This document shows, in pieces, positions 38,886 to 48,437 of a DNA stretch of 64,000 nucleotides. The translations under genes and the position numbers were made by a program. Source of the stretch: an uncultured Prevotellaceae bacterium (GTDB lineage Bacteria > Bacteroidota > Bacteroidia > Bacteroidales > Bacteroidaceae); assembly GCA_947169115.1 (NCBI GenBank), contig CAMVOK010000014.1, positions 19,990-83,989 on the forward strand, in the 5' to 3' direction. The stretch's first letter is position 1. Each line of letters starts with the position of its first letter. Under the pieces are notes generated by a model. That model made no database searches, was not told the origin of the DNA, and saw only the letters and a program-made list of their open reading frames with translations.

Positions 38886-40334
38886 TTAGATATTTTCCAG
38901 GATGGTCAGCAAGTGGCGCCATACCATATCCACGGTAGGAATAAGCAACTTCTCGTCAGGCGAGTGAACACCACGTAAAGTGGGACCGAAACTTACCATA
39001 TCCAAGCCAGGATATTTCTCACTGAACAATCCACATTCCAAACCAGCATGTATGCCACGCACCACGGGTTCCTTACCAAACAGGCGTTTATACTCGGCTA
39101 CGGTCACCTTCAGCAAATGGCTGTCTGGATTAGGTTTCCATCCAGGATAGCCTTCACCGGTCTCTACATCTGCACCAGCCAGTTCAAAGACAGCTGCAAA
39201 CGTGTCAGCTATATTGTGACGTGCACTCAGGAGTGAACTACGTTGACTACTGTTGATTTCAATGGTTTTTCGTTCGGGCACCATATGTATGCTGGCCAAG
39301 TTTGTACTGGTTTCTACAAGAGCAATGTCCTGAGACATAGCGTATATTCCATTATATACGCCCTGCAAAGCACGAATAAGACGGTCACATGTAGAACGGT
39401 CAACTACGGTTGGTGTGGCATCAGCGGTCTCTAATACAAACTCCATCGAAGGTTCTGTTACACGATACTCTTCCTCCACATCAGCAGAAAAAAGATTCCA
39501 ATCCACACGTAAGGTCTCCTTCATCGAGGTGGGAACGACGACAACAGCCATAGCTTCACGAGGAATGGCATTGTGCAAACCTCCAGCCTGTATGTCAGCC
39601 AACAATACGGGCATTTTCTTCAATTCCATGTACAGGAAACGAGCCAACAACTTATTTGCATTTGCACGTTTCTTGTCGATATCGTCACCAGAGTGGCCAC
39701 CTGTCAATCCCTTGATACATAGTTTGACAAAGAACTGATTCTGAGGGGTTGCCTTCTCTTCATAATGGAAAGTTGCCGTTGTACGACAGCCACCGGCACA
39801 GGAAACGAATATCTCTCCCTCATCTTCCGAATCGAGATTGATAAGGTATTGCCCTGACATAAAACCAGGTTGCATACCCTCAGCACCTGTCAGTCCCGTC
39901 TCTTCATCACGAGTAAACACACACTCCAGAGGACCATGCTTGACATCCTTTGCAGCTAATATGGCCATCTCCATGGCAACGCCTATGCCATCGTCGGCAC
40001 CAAGAGTTGTACCCTTCGCTTTCAGCCATTCACCATCCACATAGGTTTGAATCGCATCCTTATCAAAATCGAAATCTACATCGTTGTTCTTCTCACATAC
40101 CATATCCATGTGACTTTGCAGGACAACGGTTGCCCTATTCTCCATACCTGGAGTTGCCGGTTTGCGAATAATAACGTTACCTGTCTCGTCCCGTTGGGTA
40201 TCAAGTCCCAGTCCACGGCCATATTCAAGCAGGAATTCAATCATCTTCTCCTCACGTTTCGAAGGACGAGGCACTTTATTTACCTGTGCAAAGCACTCAA
40301 ATACACTCTCGGGTTTCAACATTGTTTCACTCAT
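38886..40334 (-). CDS. pepD: Aminoacyl-histidine dipeptidase (M20 family, PepD)
   Basis: Cytosolic zinc dipeptidase with a broad range, including Xaa-His dipeptides. 482 residues, as expected. Metal ligands and catalytic residues appear in VVLQSHMDMVCEKN, KGTTLGADDGIGVAM, CVFTRDEETGLTGAEGM and LINLDSEDEGE. The C-terminal RGIHAGLECGLFSEKYPGLDMVSFGPT is the conserved last zinc region. An ATG is present at 40334. Upstream is an AT-rich divergent region with a three-unit heptamer repeat. Confidence 0.95.
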   Translation of the reverse strand: MSETMLKPESVFECFAQVNKVPRPSKREEKMIEFLLEYGRGLGLDTQRDETGNVIIRKPATPGMENRATVVLQSHMDMVCEKNNDVDFDFDKDAIQTYVDGEWLKAKGTTLGADDGIGVAMEMAILAAKDVKHGPLECVFTRDEETGLTGAEGMQPGFMSGQYLINLDSEDEGEIFVSCAGGCRTTATFHYEEKATPQNQFFVKLCIKGLTGGHSGDDIDKKRANANKLLARFLYMELKKMPVLLADIQAGGLHNAIPREAMAVVVVPTSMKETLRVDWNLFSADVEEEYRVTEPSMEFVLETADATPTVVDRSTCDRLIRALQGVYNGIYAMSQDIALVETSTNLASIHMVPERKTIEINSSQRSSLLSARHNIADTFAAVFELAGADVETGEGYPGWKPNPDSHLLKVTVAEYKRLFGKEPVVRGIHAGLECGLFSEKYPGLDMVSFGPTLRGVHSPDEKLLIPTVDMVWRHLLTILENI

Positions 40335-40439
40335 TTCTTTACGTTTTTCTATATTTCTTAATTTTATAACGCACGCGAAGGCGTTTTCGTATATAAAAAA
40401 GCCGTTAAAAAAACATAAATACGAAACAAAAACGCTTTT

Positions 40440-40460
40440 CGTAATTCGTAATTCGTAATT
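40440..40460. repeat. Three exact CGTAATT heptamers
   Basis: CGTAATT three times without mismatch, ending 7 bp before the -7 box of the next gene. Confidence 0.9.
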
Positions 40461-40467
40461 AAAACAC

Positions 40468-40475
40468 TACCTTTG
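40468..40475 (+). promoter_or_regulatory. -7 box (TACCTTTG) for the small membrane protein gene
   Basis: Perfect TAnnTTTG, 8 bp before the ATG at 40484. The expected transcript start leaves a leader of only a few bases for that ATG, or about 16 nt if the ATG at 40496 is used. Confidence 0.6.
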
Positions 40476-40483
40476 TGGGCGAT

Positions 40484-40699
40484 ATGCTAAAACTTATGTT
40501 CATTATACTGGTTCTCGTAGCCATCAGCGTACTGTTGCTGACGATAAACATTTGGTTACGTGGCGGCGAGTTCCGCAGCCAGCATATCAGCCAGAGTGCA
40601 GAAATGAGGCGCAGGGGCATACATTGCGTGCAAAGCATGGATGCCATGGAGCGGAAAGAGCAAAGGCTAAAGACAGAAAGACTAAAACATAAAGACTAA
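40484..40699 (+). CDS. Small conserved Bacteroidetes membrane protein
   Basis: 71 residues (67 if the ATG at 40496 is used). One N-terminal membrane helix (FIILVLVAISVLLLTINIWL) is followed by a short positively charged tail with the segment MRRRGIHCVQSMDAMER. The motif GIHCVQ recurs in small Bacteroidetes proteins of this layout; the role is unknown. The Cys in that motif lies on the cytoplasmic side if the positive-inside rule holds. It is followed after 3 bp by the OmpH-like lipoprotein, so they form an operon. Confidence 0.7.
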   Translation: MLKLMFIILVLVAISVLLLTINIWLRGGEFRSQHISQSAEMRRRGIHCVQSMDAMERKEQRLKTERLKHKD

Positions 40700-40702
40700 G
40701 AT

Positions 40703-41326
40703 ATGAAGAAGATTTGCATGATGGCCCTTTGCATGGCCGTTGTCGGAATGACAAGTTGTGGAAACAAAGAAAAAGACACAGAGGAAAAAGTTGTAGAACC
40801 CCAGGAATCCACAGAACTGAGAATAGCCTATGTTGAGATAGATACCCTGATGTCTCAATATCAGTTCTGCAAGGACTACACAGAACTGGCCAACATTGAG
40901 GGTGAGAACATACAACGCACACTGGCTGGCAAACAACGTACCCTGGAGCAGCACGCTGCTGCCATGCAAAAGAAATACGAATCAAACGGTTTCACTAGCC
41001 AAGAGGAACTCACCCGTGCTCAGCAGTCACTTCAAGCCGAGCAGCAGTCCTTACAGGAATTGAGCGAACGCCTGTATGCTTCTTTCCAGGAAGAACAAAA
41101 CCAATATAATGAGGAGATGCGCGACTCCATACAGAAGTTCCTTACAAAATACAACAAGACCAAGAAGTATGATATCATCCTTTCGAAGGCTGGCGACAAC
41201 ATGCTATATGCCAATCCCAAGTTCGATATCACGAATGAGGTTGTAAAGGGTTTGAACAAACGTTACAAAGTGAAGCCAGAAGTGGCAGAGAAGTTGAAGA
41301 AGAACAAGAAAGAAGATAAGAAGTAA
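40703..41326 (+). CDS. OmpH/Skp-family lipoprotein
   Basis: 207 residues, lipobox MTSC (Cys19). LRIAYVEIDTLMSQYQFCKDY is the OmpH/Skp start, followed by a long coiled-coil (about 70-150, with runs of Gln/Glu) and a C-terminal YDIILSKAGDNMLYANPKFDITNEVVKGLNKRY. Skp-like proteins chaperone outer-membrane proteins in the periplasm. A lipidated form would be membrane tethered. The Lys-rich tail (KKNKKEDKK) is typical of Bacteroidetes copies. Confidence 0.88.
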   Translation: MKKICMMALCMAVVGMTSCGNKEKDTEEKVVEPQESTELRIAYVEIDTLMSQYQFCKDYTELANIEGENIQRTLAGKQRTLEQHAAAMQKKYESNGFTSQEELTRAQQSLQAEQQSLQELSERLYASFQEEQNQYNEEMRDSIQKFLTKYNKTKKYDIILSKAGDNMLYANPKFDITNEVVKGLNKRYKVKPEVAEKLKKNKKEDKK

Positions 41327-41330
41327 CAAC

Positions 41331-41362
41331 AAAAAACCTTGGCCAAACGGTCAAGGTTTTTT
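41331..41362. terminator. Bidirectional intrinsic terminator
   Basis: AAAAAACCTTGGCC (41331-41344) pairs with GGTCAAGGTTTTTT (41349-41362), with one G-T wobble and an AAAC loop. It serves the convergent ompH-like and crp-like genes. The stop codon of the crp-like gene lies within the hairpin. Confidence 0.9.
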
Positions 41363-41971
41363 ATTATTGTCTGTAGTTACCTGCTTGCCATTAGCAGAAC
41401 AAGAGCGCACACGGCTAAGGGTCTCTGGAGTCATTTGCAGGAGGGAGGCAATGTGTAACATCGGAGCCCTCAGTACAATCTCTGGTTTCGTAGCCATTAA
41501 ACGGGCGTAACGCTCAGCCGCATTCTCAAAGCGCTGGGAGTCGGCATGTTCCTGGCTACTGATAAGTGCATGTTCCAGTATCTTACGATAGAGCAACTCC
41601 ATTTCCTGATTTTGCAACATGGTCATGTGCCACACCTCGTAGGGCAAAGCATAGAGAATGGTGTTCTCCAGAGCCTCTACAATCAACCGGCTGGGTTCCT
41701 GTTTTAGGAAACTTTCTATGCAGAATACAATGCGGCCCTCGAACGAAATGTGCTCAGTAACATCCTTTCCGTTCTTATAATAGAATTGACGTACCATGCC
41801 GCGCTCAACAAAAAACATTGCCTTGCAAATCTCTCCCTCGGGCAATACAACGTCGCCTTTCTGGAACTTCATCGGCACCAGCATCTGCGACAAGGAGTCT
41901 ATACCCATCGGACTTAGTTTGCAATAGAGGCGGGCTATTTCACGTGCGACGTCTCTGGGAGTGTTTAACAT
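41351..41971 (-). CDS. Crp/Fnr-family transcription regulator
   Basis: 206 residues. The N-terminal cyclic-nucleotide-binding-type beta-barrel is visible (FQKGDVVLPEGEICKAMFFVERGMVRQFYY). The C-terminal winged helix is APMLHIASLLQMTPETLSRVRS. The phosphate-binding cassette of cAMP-binding CRP is not obvious, and there are no N-terminal Fe-S cysteines as in FNR, so the signal is unknown. It lies 22 bp after lepA and is probably co-transcribed with it. Confidence 0.88.
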   Translation of the reverse strand: MLNTPRDVAREIARLYCKLSPMGIDSLSQMLVPMKFQKGDVVLPEGEICKAMFFVERGMVRQFYYKNGKDVTEHISFEGRIVFCIESFLKQEPSRLIVEALENTILYALPYEVWHMTMLQNQEMELLYRKILEHALISSQEHADSQRFENAAERYARLMATKPEIVLRAPMLHIASLLQMTPETLSRVRSCSANGKQVTTDNNKKP

Positions 41972-41993
41972 GGTGTCTAATCTTTATTTATTC

Positions 41994-43778
41994 TCAATCC
42001 AGTTTCAGTACTGCAAGAAAGGCTTTCTGAGGCACTTGCACATTGCCAATCTGCTTCATGCGCTTCTTTCCTTTCTTTTGTTTTTCAAGCAACTTCCGTT
42101 TTCGGCTGACATCACCTCCATAACACTTGGCCAACACATCCTTTCTCACCTGTTTCACTGTTTCACGGGCAATTATCTTGGCACCGATTGCTGCTTGTAT
42201 GGCTATATCGAACTGCTGACGAGGCAGTAGGTCTTTCAGTTTCTCACACATGCGACGACCAAAGTCAACCGAGTTGTCAACGTGGGTCAACGTACTAAGT
42301 GCATCCACGGGTTCACCATTCAGCAGGATGTCCAGCTTCACGAGTTTCGAGGGACGGAAACCATCCTGATGGTAGTCAAATGAGGCGTAGCCCTTTGATA
42401 TACTTTTCAGCTTATCGTAGAAGTCTATCACGATTTCTCCCAAAGGCATGGCATACTGGAGTTCCACTCGGTTTCCACTAATGAAATCCTGACGTATCAA
42501 CTCACCCCGTTTCCCAAGGCAGAGTGTCATGATCGGGCCAATGAAGTTAGCTGTTGTAATGACAGACGCATGGATATATGGTTCCTCGATATGGTCAATG
42601 AGGGTGGGTTCTGGCATACCAGCAGGATTGTGCACCTCCTTCACTTCTCCTTGTTTGTCATACACAAGATAGGAAACGTTGGGCACCGTAGTGATGACAT
42701 CCATGTTAAACTCACGGTCGAGACGTTCCTGCACAATCTCCATGTGTAACAAGCCCAAGAATCCACATCGGAAGCCAAATCCCAAAGCCACAGAAGACTC
42801 AGGTTGAAAGGTAAGCGATGCATCATTCAACTGAAGCTTCTCCAGTGAGGCACGCAGGTTTTCAAAATCCTCAGTCTCTATAGGGTAAACTCCCGCAAAC
42901 ACCATGGGCTTCACTTCCTCGAAACCAGCAATGGCGTCTTTCGTAGGATTGGAAAGACTGGTGATAGTATCACCAACCTTTACCTCTGTTGCCGTTTTAA
43001 TGCCCGATACAATGTAACCCACATTACCACAATGTAACTCCTGACGAGGCACCATATCCATTTTCAGAATACCAATCTCGTCAGCCTTGTACTCCTTACC
43101 AGTATTGATAAACTGGACTTGCTCACCACTTCTGATACTACCGTTGACAATCTTGTAATAAGCAATTATGCCTCTGAACGGGTTGAATACAGAGTCGAAA
43201 ATAAGTGCCTGCAAAGGGGCAGATTCATCACCCGAAGGAGGTTGTATGCGGTCAACGACAGCATTCAGGATATCATCAACTCCCATACCCGTCTTTCCAC
43301 TGGCACGGATGATGTCCTCATGTTTGCAACCTATCAAGTCAACGATTTCGTCTTCCACCTCCTCGGGCATGGCATTGGGCATGTCACACTTATTCACAAC
43401 AGGAATTATCTCCAGATCGTGGTCAATGGCCATATACAGGTTAGAGATGGTCTGCGCCTGAACGCCCTGCGTAGCATCAACCACCAGCAGAGCCCCTTCA
43501 CAAGCTGCTATGGAACGGCTCACCTCATACGAGAAATCCACATGCCCTGGAGTGTCAATAAGATTCAGCGTATAAACCTCACCATCACGTTTGTATTCCA
43601 TCTGTATGGCATGACTCTTGATGGTAATCCCACGCTCCTTCTCCAAATCCATATCATCGAGCATTTGCCCTTCCGTCACCTTTATCGTATTCGTACGTTC
43701 CAACAAACGGTCAGCCAAAGTTGACTTACCATGGTCTATGTGGGCTATGATGCAAAAGTTACGAATATTCTGTTGCAT
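41994..43778 (-). CDS. lepA: Elongation factor 4 (LepA)
   Basis: Ribosome-associated GTPase that back-translocates or remodels stalled ribosomes. 594 residues from ATG 43778 ([27 protein letters not shown]). The 34-residue upstream extension of the frame runs through a terminator and a heptamer repeat and is rejected. G-motifs: [23 protein letters not shown] and NKCDMPNA. The LepA-specific C-terminal domain is present ([25 protein letters not shown]). Confidence 0.97.
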   Translation of the reverse strand: MQQNIRNFCIIAHIDHGKSTLADRLLERTNTIKVTEGQMLDDMDLEKERGITIKSHAIQMEYKRDGEVYTLNLIDTPGHVDFSYEVSRSIAACEGALLVVDATQGVQAQTISNLYMAIDHDLEIIPVVNKCDMPNAMPEEVEDEIVDLIGCKHEDIIRASGKTGMGVDDILNAVVDRIQPPSGDESAPLQALIFDSVFNPFRGIIAYYKIVNGSIRSGEQVQFINTGKEYKADEIGILKMDMVPRQELHCGNVGYIVSGIKTATEVKVGDTITSLSNPTKDAIAGFEEVKPMVFAGVYPIETEDFENLRASLEKLQLNDASLTFQPESSVALGFGFRCGFLGLLHMEIVQERLDREFNMDVITTVPNVSYLVYDKQGEVKEVHNPAGMPEPTLIDHIEEPYIHASVITTANFIGPIMTLCLGKRGELIRQDFISGNRVELQYAMPLGEIVIDFYDKLKSISKGYASFDYHQDGFRPSKLVKLDILLNGEPVDALSTLTHVDNSVDFGRRMCEKLKDLLPRQQFDIAIQAAIGAKIIARETVKQVRKDVLAKCYGGDVSRKRKLLEKQKKGKKRMKQIGNVQVPQKAFLAVLKLD

Positions 43779-43793
43779 GTGGGTAATTTTGTG

Positions 43794-43801
43794 CAAAGAT
43801 A
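43794..43801 (-). promoter_or_regulatory. -7 box (TATCTTTG) for lepA
   Basis: Minus-strand TATCTTTG, 15 bp before the lepA ATG, which implies a leader of only about 10 nt. Confidence 0.55.
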
Positions 43802-43803
43802 GT

Positions 43804-43845
43804 AAATAAAATGTAAAAAGTGAAATGTAGAATGTAAAAAGACAT
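43804..43845. repeat. Degenerate heptamer repeat upstream of lepA
   Basis: Units of the type AAATGTA, AAAAGTG, AAATGTA, GAATGTA, AAAAGAC keep a 7-bp step between the lepA promoter and the neighbouring terminator. Confidence 0.65.
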
Positions 43846-43851
43846 GAAAAA

Positions 43852-43877
43852 CGTCCCGAAACCGAAGTTCCGGGACG
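43852..43877 (-). terminator. Intrinsic terminator of the winged-helix gene (UUCG loop)
   Basis: On the minus strand an 11-bp stem CGTCCCGGAAC/GTTTCGGGACG closes a TTCG tetraloop and is followed by TTTTT. It lies downstream of the 43921 gene and just upstream of the lepA promoter, separating the two units. Confidence 0.88.
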
Positions 43878-43920
43878 CATAACACAACAATCTTTTTACA
43901 ATAAAAGCCGTCGTACCCTA

Positions 43921-44121
43921 TTAGTTCAGGGCAACGATGTAGTCCTTTTCAGCCTCAGTCAGAGCAACCTTGTCCTCACGAAGCAACCAACCCAGACCCA
44001 TGAACAGGTCCTTGTCGTTCTTTACCTTAGCTGCCTTCTTCAAATCCTTGGTGTTCAAAGCACCGTTTTCATTCAACGCGGTCCAAATCTGACCTGCAAT
44101 TGTACCTACTTTTTCGTTCAT
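43921..44121 (-). CDS. Winged helix-turn-helix protein (DUF2582 type)
   Basis: 66 residues from ATG 44121 (MNEKVGTIAGQIWTALNENG); the frame upstream is open, but the family starts here. The layout is helix, LNTKDLKKAAKVKNDKDLFMGLGWLLREDKV (recognition helix plus wing) and a short final strand. It matches the small winged-helix proteins common in Bacteroidetes. It may bind DNA or a protein partner; the role is unknown. It stands alone with its own -7 box and terminator, so it is a monocistronic, probably well expressed gene. Confidence 0.82.
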   Translation of the reverse strand: MNEKVGTIAGQIWTALNENGALNTKDLKKAAKVKNDKDLFMGLGWLLREDKVALTEAEKDYIVALN

Positions 44122-44171
44122 AATCTTCTTAAACCTTAAAAGTTTGTTATACCTTGTCTTTTTTGACAACA

Positions 44172-44179
44172 CAAAGTTA
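44172..44179 (-). promoter_or_regulatory. -7 box (TAACTTTG) for the winged-helix gene
   Basis: Minus-strand TAACTTTG, 50 bp upstream of the ATG at 44121. Confidence 0.5.
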
Positions 44180-44263
44180 CAAACAAATTAAAAATTGATA
44201 AACGCGAAATAAGATTAATCTTATCTTTCCATAGGTTTTCTTGATTTATATCAAGATTATGTT

Positions 44264-44271
44264 TACCTTTG
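44264..44271 (+). promoter_or_regulatory. -7 box (TACCTTTG) for the 44294 lipoprotein gene
   Basis: TACCTTTG fits the consensus. A TTG at 44241-44243, 20 bp upstream, could be part of the -33 element. The ATG follows after 22 bp. Confidence 0.55.
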
Positions 44272-44293
44272 CAGCACACAAGGATTAGAAAAT

Positions 44294-44680
44294 ATGAGAA
44301 AGGCGATATTAATTCTACTGACACTTACAACGTTAGCCTCATGTAAGAAACAGAGTTTTGACGAGCAAGTTCTTCAGGATATTGAGGATTTCAACCAAAA
44401 GGATGCCCCCAAACGCTTAGATCCCAACACTACATTTGACAGCATTCAATACGATATTCATTCGCGTACATTATCCTATTTCTACACTATCGAAGGAGAT
44501 ATTAGCCTCGATGATTTGCCCATCGAAGACATGCAACAGGTATTGCTCAACAATATCCGTTCGTCCATACAATTCAAAGCCCACAAGGAGCATGGGGTGA
44601 ACTTCCATTACATATATATCGATGGAAAAACGGGGAAGGCATTCATCAACTGCACCTTCACCCCCGAGGACTATAAATAA
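44294..44680 (+). CDS. Small lipoprotein of unknown function
   Basis: 128 residues, signal peptide with lipobox LASC (Cys17), then KKQSFDEQVLQDIEDFNQKDAPKRLDPNTTFDSIQYD. Strand-rich middle (TLSYFYTIEGDISLDD) and C-terminus (VNFHYIYIDGKTGKAFINCTFTPEDY). The pattern of an N-terminal helix followed by a curved sheet is common in small Bacteroidetes lipoproteins, but no named family is claimed. It is flanked by minus-strand genes on both sides and has its own promoter box. Confidence 0.8.
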   Translation: MRKAILILLTLTTLASCKKQSFDEQVLQDIEDFNQKDAPKRLDPNTTFDSIQYDIHSRTLSYFYTIEGDISLDDLPIEDMQQVLLNNIRSSIQFKAHKEHGVNFHYIYIDGKTGKAFINCTFTPEDYK

Positions 44681-44701
44681 TGTAAAGGAAATTCTTCCTG
44701 A

Positions 44702-45289
44702 CTATGATTCGTGGCTGATGAGTCTTAGAAACTCATCACGTGTCTTGGCTTGATTAAATGCTCCTGTAAAATCGCTGGTTGTGGTCACAGAACCCTGTTT
44801 CTCTACGCCACGCATTTGCATACACATGTGCTGAGCCTCAACAACCACCATCACGCCAAGAGGCTGCAAGGCTTCCTGTATGGCCTCACGAATCTGTAAG
44901 GTCATACGTTCCTGCACCTGCAGACGATGGCTGAAACAATCCACAACGCGGGCTATCTTGCTCAGCCCCGTAATATATCCGTTGGGGATATAAGCCACAT
45001 GAACCTTACCATAGAAAGGCAAAAGATGGTGCTCGCACAAACTATAGAAATTAATATCCTTCACAATAACCATCTGGCTGTAATCCTCCTTGAACTTGGC
45101 GGAATTCAGTATCGCTATAGGATCTTGTGAATAGCCACAGGTCAAATCGGTCATGGCCCGTGCAACACGTTTGGGGGTCTTGACAAGTCCCTCACGAGTG
45201 ACATCCTCACCAATCAAATCAAGGACCTCACGCATACGGGACTCTATCTCTTTCTGCGTAGGTGTCAATGGCTCTTTTTTACTCTTCAT
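44702..45289 (-). CDS. folE: GTP cyclohydrolase I
   Basis: First step of tetrahydrofolate/pterin synthesis: GTP to dihydroneopterin triphosphate. About 195 residues from ATG 45289; an ATG at 45301 is also in frame. Zinc ligands and catalytic residues are in [22 protein letters not shown] and [34 protein letters not shown] is the family core. It overlaps the end of the SPOR gene by 11 bp, so it is part of the tpiA-SPOR-folE run. Confidence 0.96.
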   Translation of the reverse strand: MKSKKEPLTPTQKEIESRMREVLDLIGEDVTREGLVKTPKRVARAMTDLTCGYSQDPIAILNSAKFKEDYSQMVIVKDINFYSLCEHHLLPFYGKVHVAYIPNGYITGLSKIARVVDCFSHRLQVQERMTLQIREAIQEALQPLGVMVVVEAQHMCMQMRGVEKQGSVTTTSDFTGAFNQAKTRDEFLRLISHES

Positions 45290-45839
45290 ACACAAATGCA
45301 TTTATCTTGCATTTTACAGTTATGGCTTCAGGGAAGCGTCCTGTTTTACGTAAATCCTCAAGCAGTTCCAAAGCTTCCTCACGGGTTTGGAAATCGCCCA
45401 CATGACATATCCAACGCGGAGGGACGAAACGTGTGTAAACAGGCTGGTCGGGAAACAAATTCTTCACCTGTCCCTCCATCTGGTAGGCACGTCGTTTGGC
45501 TTCACGAGAGTTTCCGCCAGCATAGACCTGCACACGGAAACCATTCATGCGTACCTTATGTCCGGGCGCCCACAACATAGTGTCATGCACCAAGGTGTCG
45601 GGGGTCTGTAAACCAGAAGCTGTAGTAGAAACGGTTTGCCCCAATCGGTTTCTATGGAGCAAGTTATCGCCGCTCTTCACCATGCGTCCACTCACCAGCG
45701 CAGCAATTTCGGCATCCTGCCTAACCTGCACCCTACCCTGCCCTGCGACAGGGCGCTGTAAGCGCTCTACAAATGTGTCCTGCGATATGCCACTAAGGGC
45801 ACAAAACACCATAAAACCAATTAAGGCAAACCGTTTCAT
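45279..45839 (-). CDS. SPOR-domain protein, exported
   Basis: 186 residues with a signal peptide ([20 protein letters not shown]). The C-terminal SPOR domain (about 98-180) shows [41 protein letters not shown] then [23 protein letters not shown] domains bind glycan strands lacking stem peptides at division sites. The linker region (30-95) is low complexity. Downstream of tpiA by 19 bp and overlapping folE, an order typical of Bacteroidales. Confidence 0.9.
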   Translation of the reverse strand: MKRFALIGFMVFCALSGISQDTFVERLQRPVAGQGRVQVRQDAEIAALVSGRMVKSGDNLLHRNRLGQTVSTTASGLQTPDTLVHDTMLWAPGHKVRMNGFRVQVYAGGNSREAKRRAYQMEGQVKNLFPDQPVYTRFVPPRWICHVGDFQTREEALELLEDLRKTGRFPEAITVKCKINAFVYEE

Positions 45840-45858
45840 GTTTTAGTTTTTCAGATTC

Positions 45859-46617
45859 TTAATTCCAAGCATCAATAATGCCCTTGAAGTCTGCACACTT
45901 CAATGCAGCACCACCAATCAGGCCACCATCAACATCAGGCTTCGAGAAAATCTCCTTTGCATTGCTGGGCTTGCAGCTACCACCATAAAGGATGCTGGTG
46001 TTCTCGGCAACAGACTCACCAAAGCGACCAGCAATGACACCACGGATGAACTCATGCATATCCTGAGCCTGCTCAGCGGTAGCGGTTTTGCCTGTACCAA
46101 TGGCCCAAACGGGTTCGTAAGCCAGAATGATGTTGCCCATCTGCTCTTCGGTCAGGTCGAACAAACTGTCAGCAAGCTGTGCACCTACAACCTCGTTCTG
46201 CTTTCCAGCCTCACGCTCCTCCAGCACCTCACCGATACAGAAGATAACCTTCAGACCATTTGCCAGTGCCAAGTTAACCTTCTCCTTCAAGATTTCAGGA
46301 GTCTCACCATAATAGGCACGACGCTCCGAGTGACCCAGGATTACATATTGTGCGCCAGTACTCTTCACCTGAGCAGCACTTACTTCACCCGTATAGGCAC
46401 CCTTCTCTTTGTCTGCACAGTTTTCTGCACCAAGACCGATAACCGTACCCTCAACAACACCAGCCACAGTAGCCAAGTGTATGAAGGGAGTGCAGATAAC
46501 CACGTCACAGTTGGGTTTCTCTGCAGCGAGAGCAGTTTTCAACTCAGTAGCCAATGCTACACCTTCTTGCAGGTTCAGGTTCATTTTCCAGTTTCCTGCT
46601 ACAATCTTCTTTCTCAT
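45859..46617 (-). CDS. tpiA: Triosephosphate isomerase
   Basis: 252 residues, complete TIM barrel. N-terminal [10 protein letters not shown] (catalytic Lys), VILGHSERR (catalytic His), [16 protein letters not shown] (catalytic Glu and loop 6) and [12 protein letters not shown] (phosphate loop). Its start is 4 bp from the end of the DoxX-family gene, so translation is probably coupled. Confidence 0.97.
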   Translation of the reverse strand: MRKKIVAGNWKMNLNLQEGVALATELKTALAAEKPNCDVVICTPFIHLATVAGVVEGTVIGLGAENCADKEKGAYTGEVSAAQVKSTGAQYVILGHSERRAYYGETPEILKEKVNLALANGLKVIFCIGEVLEEREAGKQNEVVGAQLADSLFDLTEEQMGNIILAYEPVWAIGTGKTATAEQAQDMHEFIRGVIAGRFGESVAENTSILYGGSCKPSNAKEIFSKPDVDGGLIGGAALKCADFKGIIDAWN

Positions 46618-46621
46618 GTGT

Positions 46622-47806
46622 TTAAAAATTAATACTTTTGTGTATTCTATATCGTTTATAATATTTACTTGCTATCCATATTCGGTCTATCAACGTCCAT
46701 GCCAACAGAGGTAACATGAAGAACAAGAACAAACGAGACATTGTCCTCACACGTCTCTTTTCCTGCATTTTACCTATTCGTAGCTCCTCCAATGGTGCCG
46801 ACTGAACGCCCAATTCAGGAATGTCCTCTGCCGACCACTTCTGATATATCATCCCATCATGCATAAGCAGCAGACCGGGATTGGAGCGGACAATGGTCTT
46901 CAACACCGTACCATCGGCATGAGCAAACTCATATTCTGCTCCCGTAAGGTCTTTCCAGTACTCAATCGACTCCTCAAGACTTGAGGTAAGAGCCAGGAAC
47001 GGGTAACCAAATTGCTGACAATAGTCATAGACTCCGTTGATATAATCCATCTGCCCATCATCCGCCAGCTCCAGAAAAGGAGCAACCAACAGGAACTTAT
47101 ATCCCTCTTGCTCAAGCCACGGCAATGTAATGTCCTCGCCCATAAGTGTCTGGATGGAGAAGTCGGCATACCTCATCTCCGTTCCGTCACCCTCCCATTC
47201 TTCCTTAATGACCTTGGGCAGATCCACACCTACCTGATAGGGTCGGAAATCCATTATCGGCAAATGGCGGATCGTATAGATGCTCAGGAACAGGGCAAAC
47301 ACCATTGAATAGAGCAGGAGAAGCCACTGATTACGCTCCGTGATAAAGCGTGTGAGCCTACGATACGAATAGGTGACCATCATGGCAGCAACGAGCAACA
47401 CCAGATTCTTACCAAACGTCTGCCAGTTTGTCAACACCACAACATCGCCAAAACATCCACAATCCATGTGGGCATCTGTCCATGCCAGATAAAGCGTAAG
47501 TGGAGTCATCACAACCATAAACAACAGCGTCATCCGAGTTGTCGTGCGCCTACGAATACCGAAAAACAGACTAAGTCCTACATAGAACTCGAAAAGAGCG
47601 AGCAATATTGCCAAAAATAGAGGTGTGCCTTGAGGCAGGAATGCGCTCAAATCCAAATAGGCAGCATAATCCTCAATCTTGTACTGCGTGCCTCGTGGGT
47701 CAATCAATTTGACCATTCCAGAGAACACGAAAGTCACCGCAAGCAGCAAACGGCAGAAATTAGCCAGCAGCCACCACAGCAGACTTATTTTCCTCGATTG
47801 CCTCAT
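46622..47806 (-). CDS. DoxX/MauE-like membrane protein with thioredoxin-like part (BT_3928 type)
   Basis: 394 residues. Residues 1-175 form about five membrane helices with the DoxX/MauE pattern [15 protein letters not shown] and a Cys pair in HMDCGCFGD. Residues about 215-350 resemble a thioredoxin fold ([11 protein letters not shown], then [18 protein letters not shown], and a cis-Pro-like [11 protein letters not shown]) but have no CxxC. A final membrane helix closes the protein. MauE-like proteins supply disulfide or redox chemistry; the role here is unknown. The start lies 47 bp inside the DUF1599 gene. Confidence 0.82.
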   Translation of the reverse strand: MRQSRKISLLWWLLANFCRLLLAVTFVFSGMVKLIDPRGTQYKIEDYAAYLDLSAFLPQGTPLFLAILLALFEFYVGLSLFFGIRRRTTTRMTLLFMVVMTPLTLYLAWTDAHMDCGCFGDVVVLTNWQTFGKNLVLLVAAMMVTYSYRRLTRFITERNQWLLLLYSMVFALFLSIYTIRHLPIMDFRPYQVGVDLPKVIKEEWEGDGTEMRYADFSIQTLMGEDITLPWLEQEGYKFLLVAPFLELADDGQMDYINGVYDYCQQFGYPFLALTSSLEESIEYWKDLTGAEYEFAHADGTVLKTIVRSNPGLLLMHDGMIYQKWSAEDIPELGVQSAPLEELRIGKMQEKRRVRTMSRLFLFFMLPLLAWTLIDRIWIASKYYKRYRIHKSINF

Positions 47807-48350
47807 CGCCTTCTCCGAAAGTCAGTTTTATCAGCCCAAATACCGCATAGTTCATCATGTCCATATAATTCGCGTCGATGCCTTCAGACACCAACGTTGC
47901 TCCGCTGAGCGTTTCAATTTGTTTCGTCCGGAATATCTTCATCAGAATCAGGTCGGTATAGCTGCTTACCCTCATGCCACGCCATGCCTCGTCGTAGTCA
48001 TGGTTTTTGCGCAGCATCAGGTCCAGAGTCTTTTGTGCCCACTTGTCGTAAGCCTCCAGTGCCTCTTCGGCACTCATGTCATCTGCCACCTCTGAAAAGC
48101 CTAAGTCAAGCTGTATCAGTCCTATTATGGCATAATTCACGATACCGATAAACTCGGGACGTATGCCCTCGTCAACGAGAGCCACACCCTTTGTTTCTAT
48201 ACTTCTGATTCGATTAGCCTTTATGTAAATCTGATCTGTAACAGAAGAGGGCCTCATAATGCGCCATGCTGCCCCGTAGTCGTGCAGTTTATTGGCAAAA
48301 AGTGTCCGACACTCTTCCATTACCTGTCTGAATTGCTGTTCTGTATTCAT
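47760..48350 (-). CDS. DUF1599 (Nmad1-like) protein with two tandem domains
   Basis: 196 residues from ATG 48350. Two copies of the same helical domain are visible: CRTLFANKLHDYGAAWRIMRPSSVTDQIYIKANRIRSIE (first) and TLDLMLRKNHDYDEAWRGMRVSSYTDLILMKIFRTKQIE (second), each followed by a D(Y/M)MNYA-type helix. The family is also described as nucleotide-modification associated; no enzymatic proof is known to me. First gene of the run to folE. It has its own -7 box. Confidence 0.85.
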   Translation of the reverse strand: MNTEQQFRQVMEECRTLFANKLHDYGAAWRIMRPSSVTDQIYIKANRIRSIETKGVALVDEGIRPEFIGIVNYAIIGLIQLDLGFSEVADDMSAEEALEAYDKWAQKTLDLMLRKNHDYDEAWRGMRVSSYTDLILMKIFRTKQIETLSGATLVSEGIDANYMDMMNYAVFGLIKLTFGEGDEAIEENKSAVVAAG

Positions 48351-48371
48351 CGTTAATATGTATTCTGGCCA

Positions 48372-48379
48372 CAAAGATA
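48372..48379 (-). promoter_or_regulatory. -7 box (TATCTTTG) for the DUF1599-tpiA-folE run
   Basis: Minus-strand TATCTTTG, 21 bp before the ATG at 48350. It lies immediately after the A/T run of the upstream terminator. Confidence 0.55.
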
Positions 48380-48381
48380 AT

Positions 48382-48412
48382 AAAAAAAGCCCGATGTATC
48401 ACTACATCGAGC
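48382..48412 (-). terminator. Intrinsic terminator of the M23 peptidase gene
   Basis: On the minus strand GCTCGATGTA and TACATCGGGC form a 10-bp stem (one wobble) around GTGA, followed by seven T. It ends the ndk/M23 transcript just before the next promoter. Confidence 0.88.
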
Positions 48413-48437
48413 CTGTTTTTCTATTTTTAACCTCGTA

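Noticed and set aside
43779..43880. 34-residue N-terminal extension of LepA
   Set aside because: It runs through an intrinsic terminator, a heptamer repeat and the lepA -7 box. LepA proteins start at MQQNIRNF.
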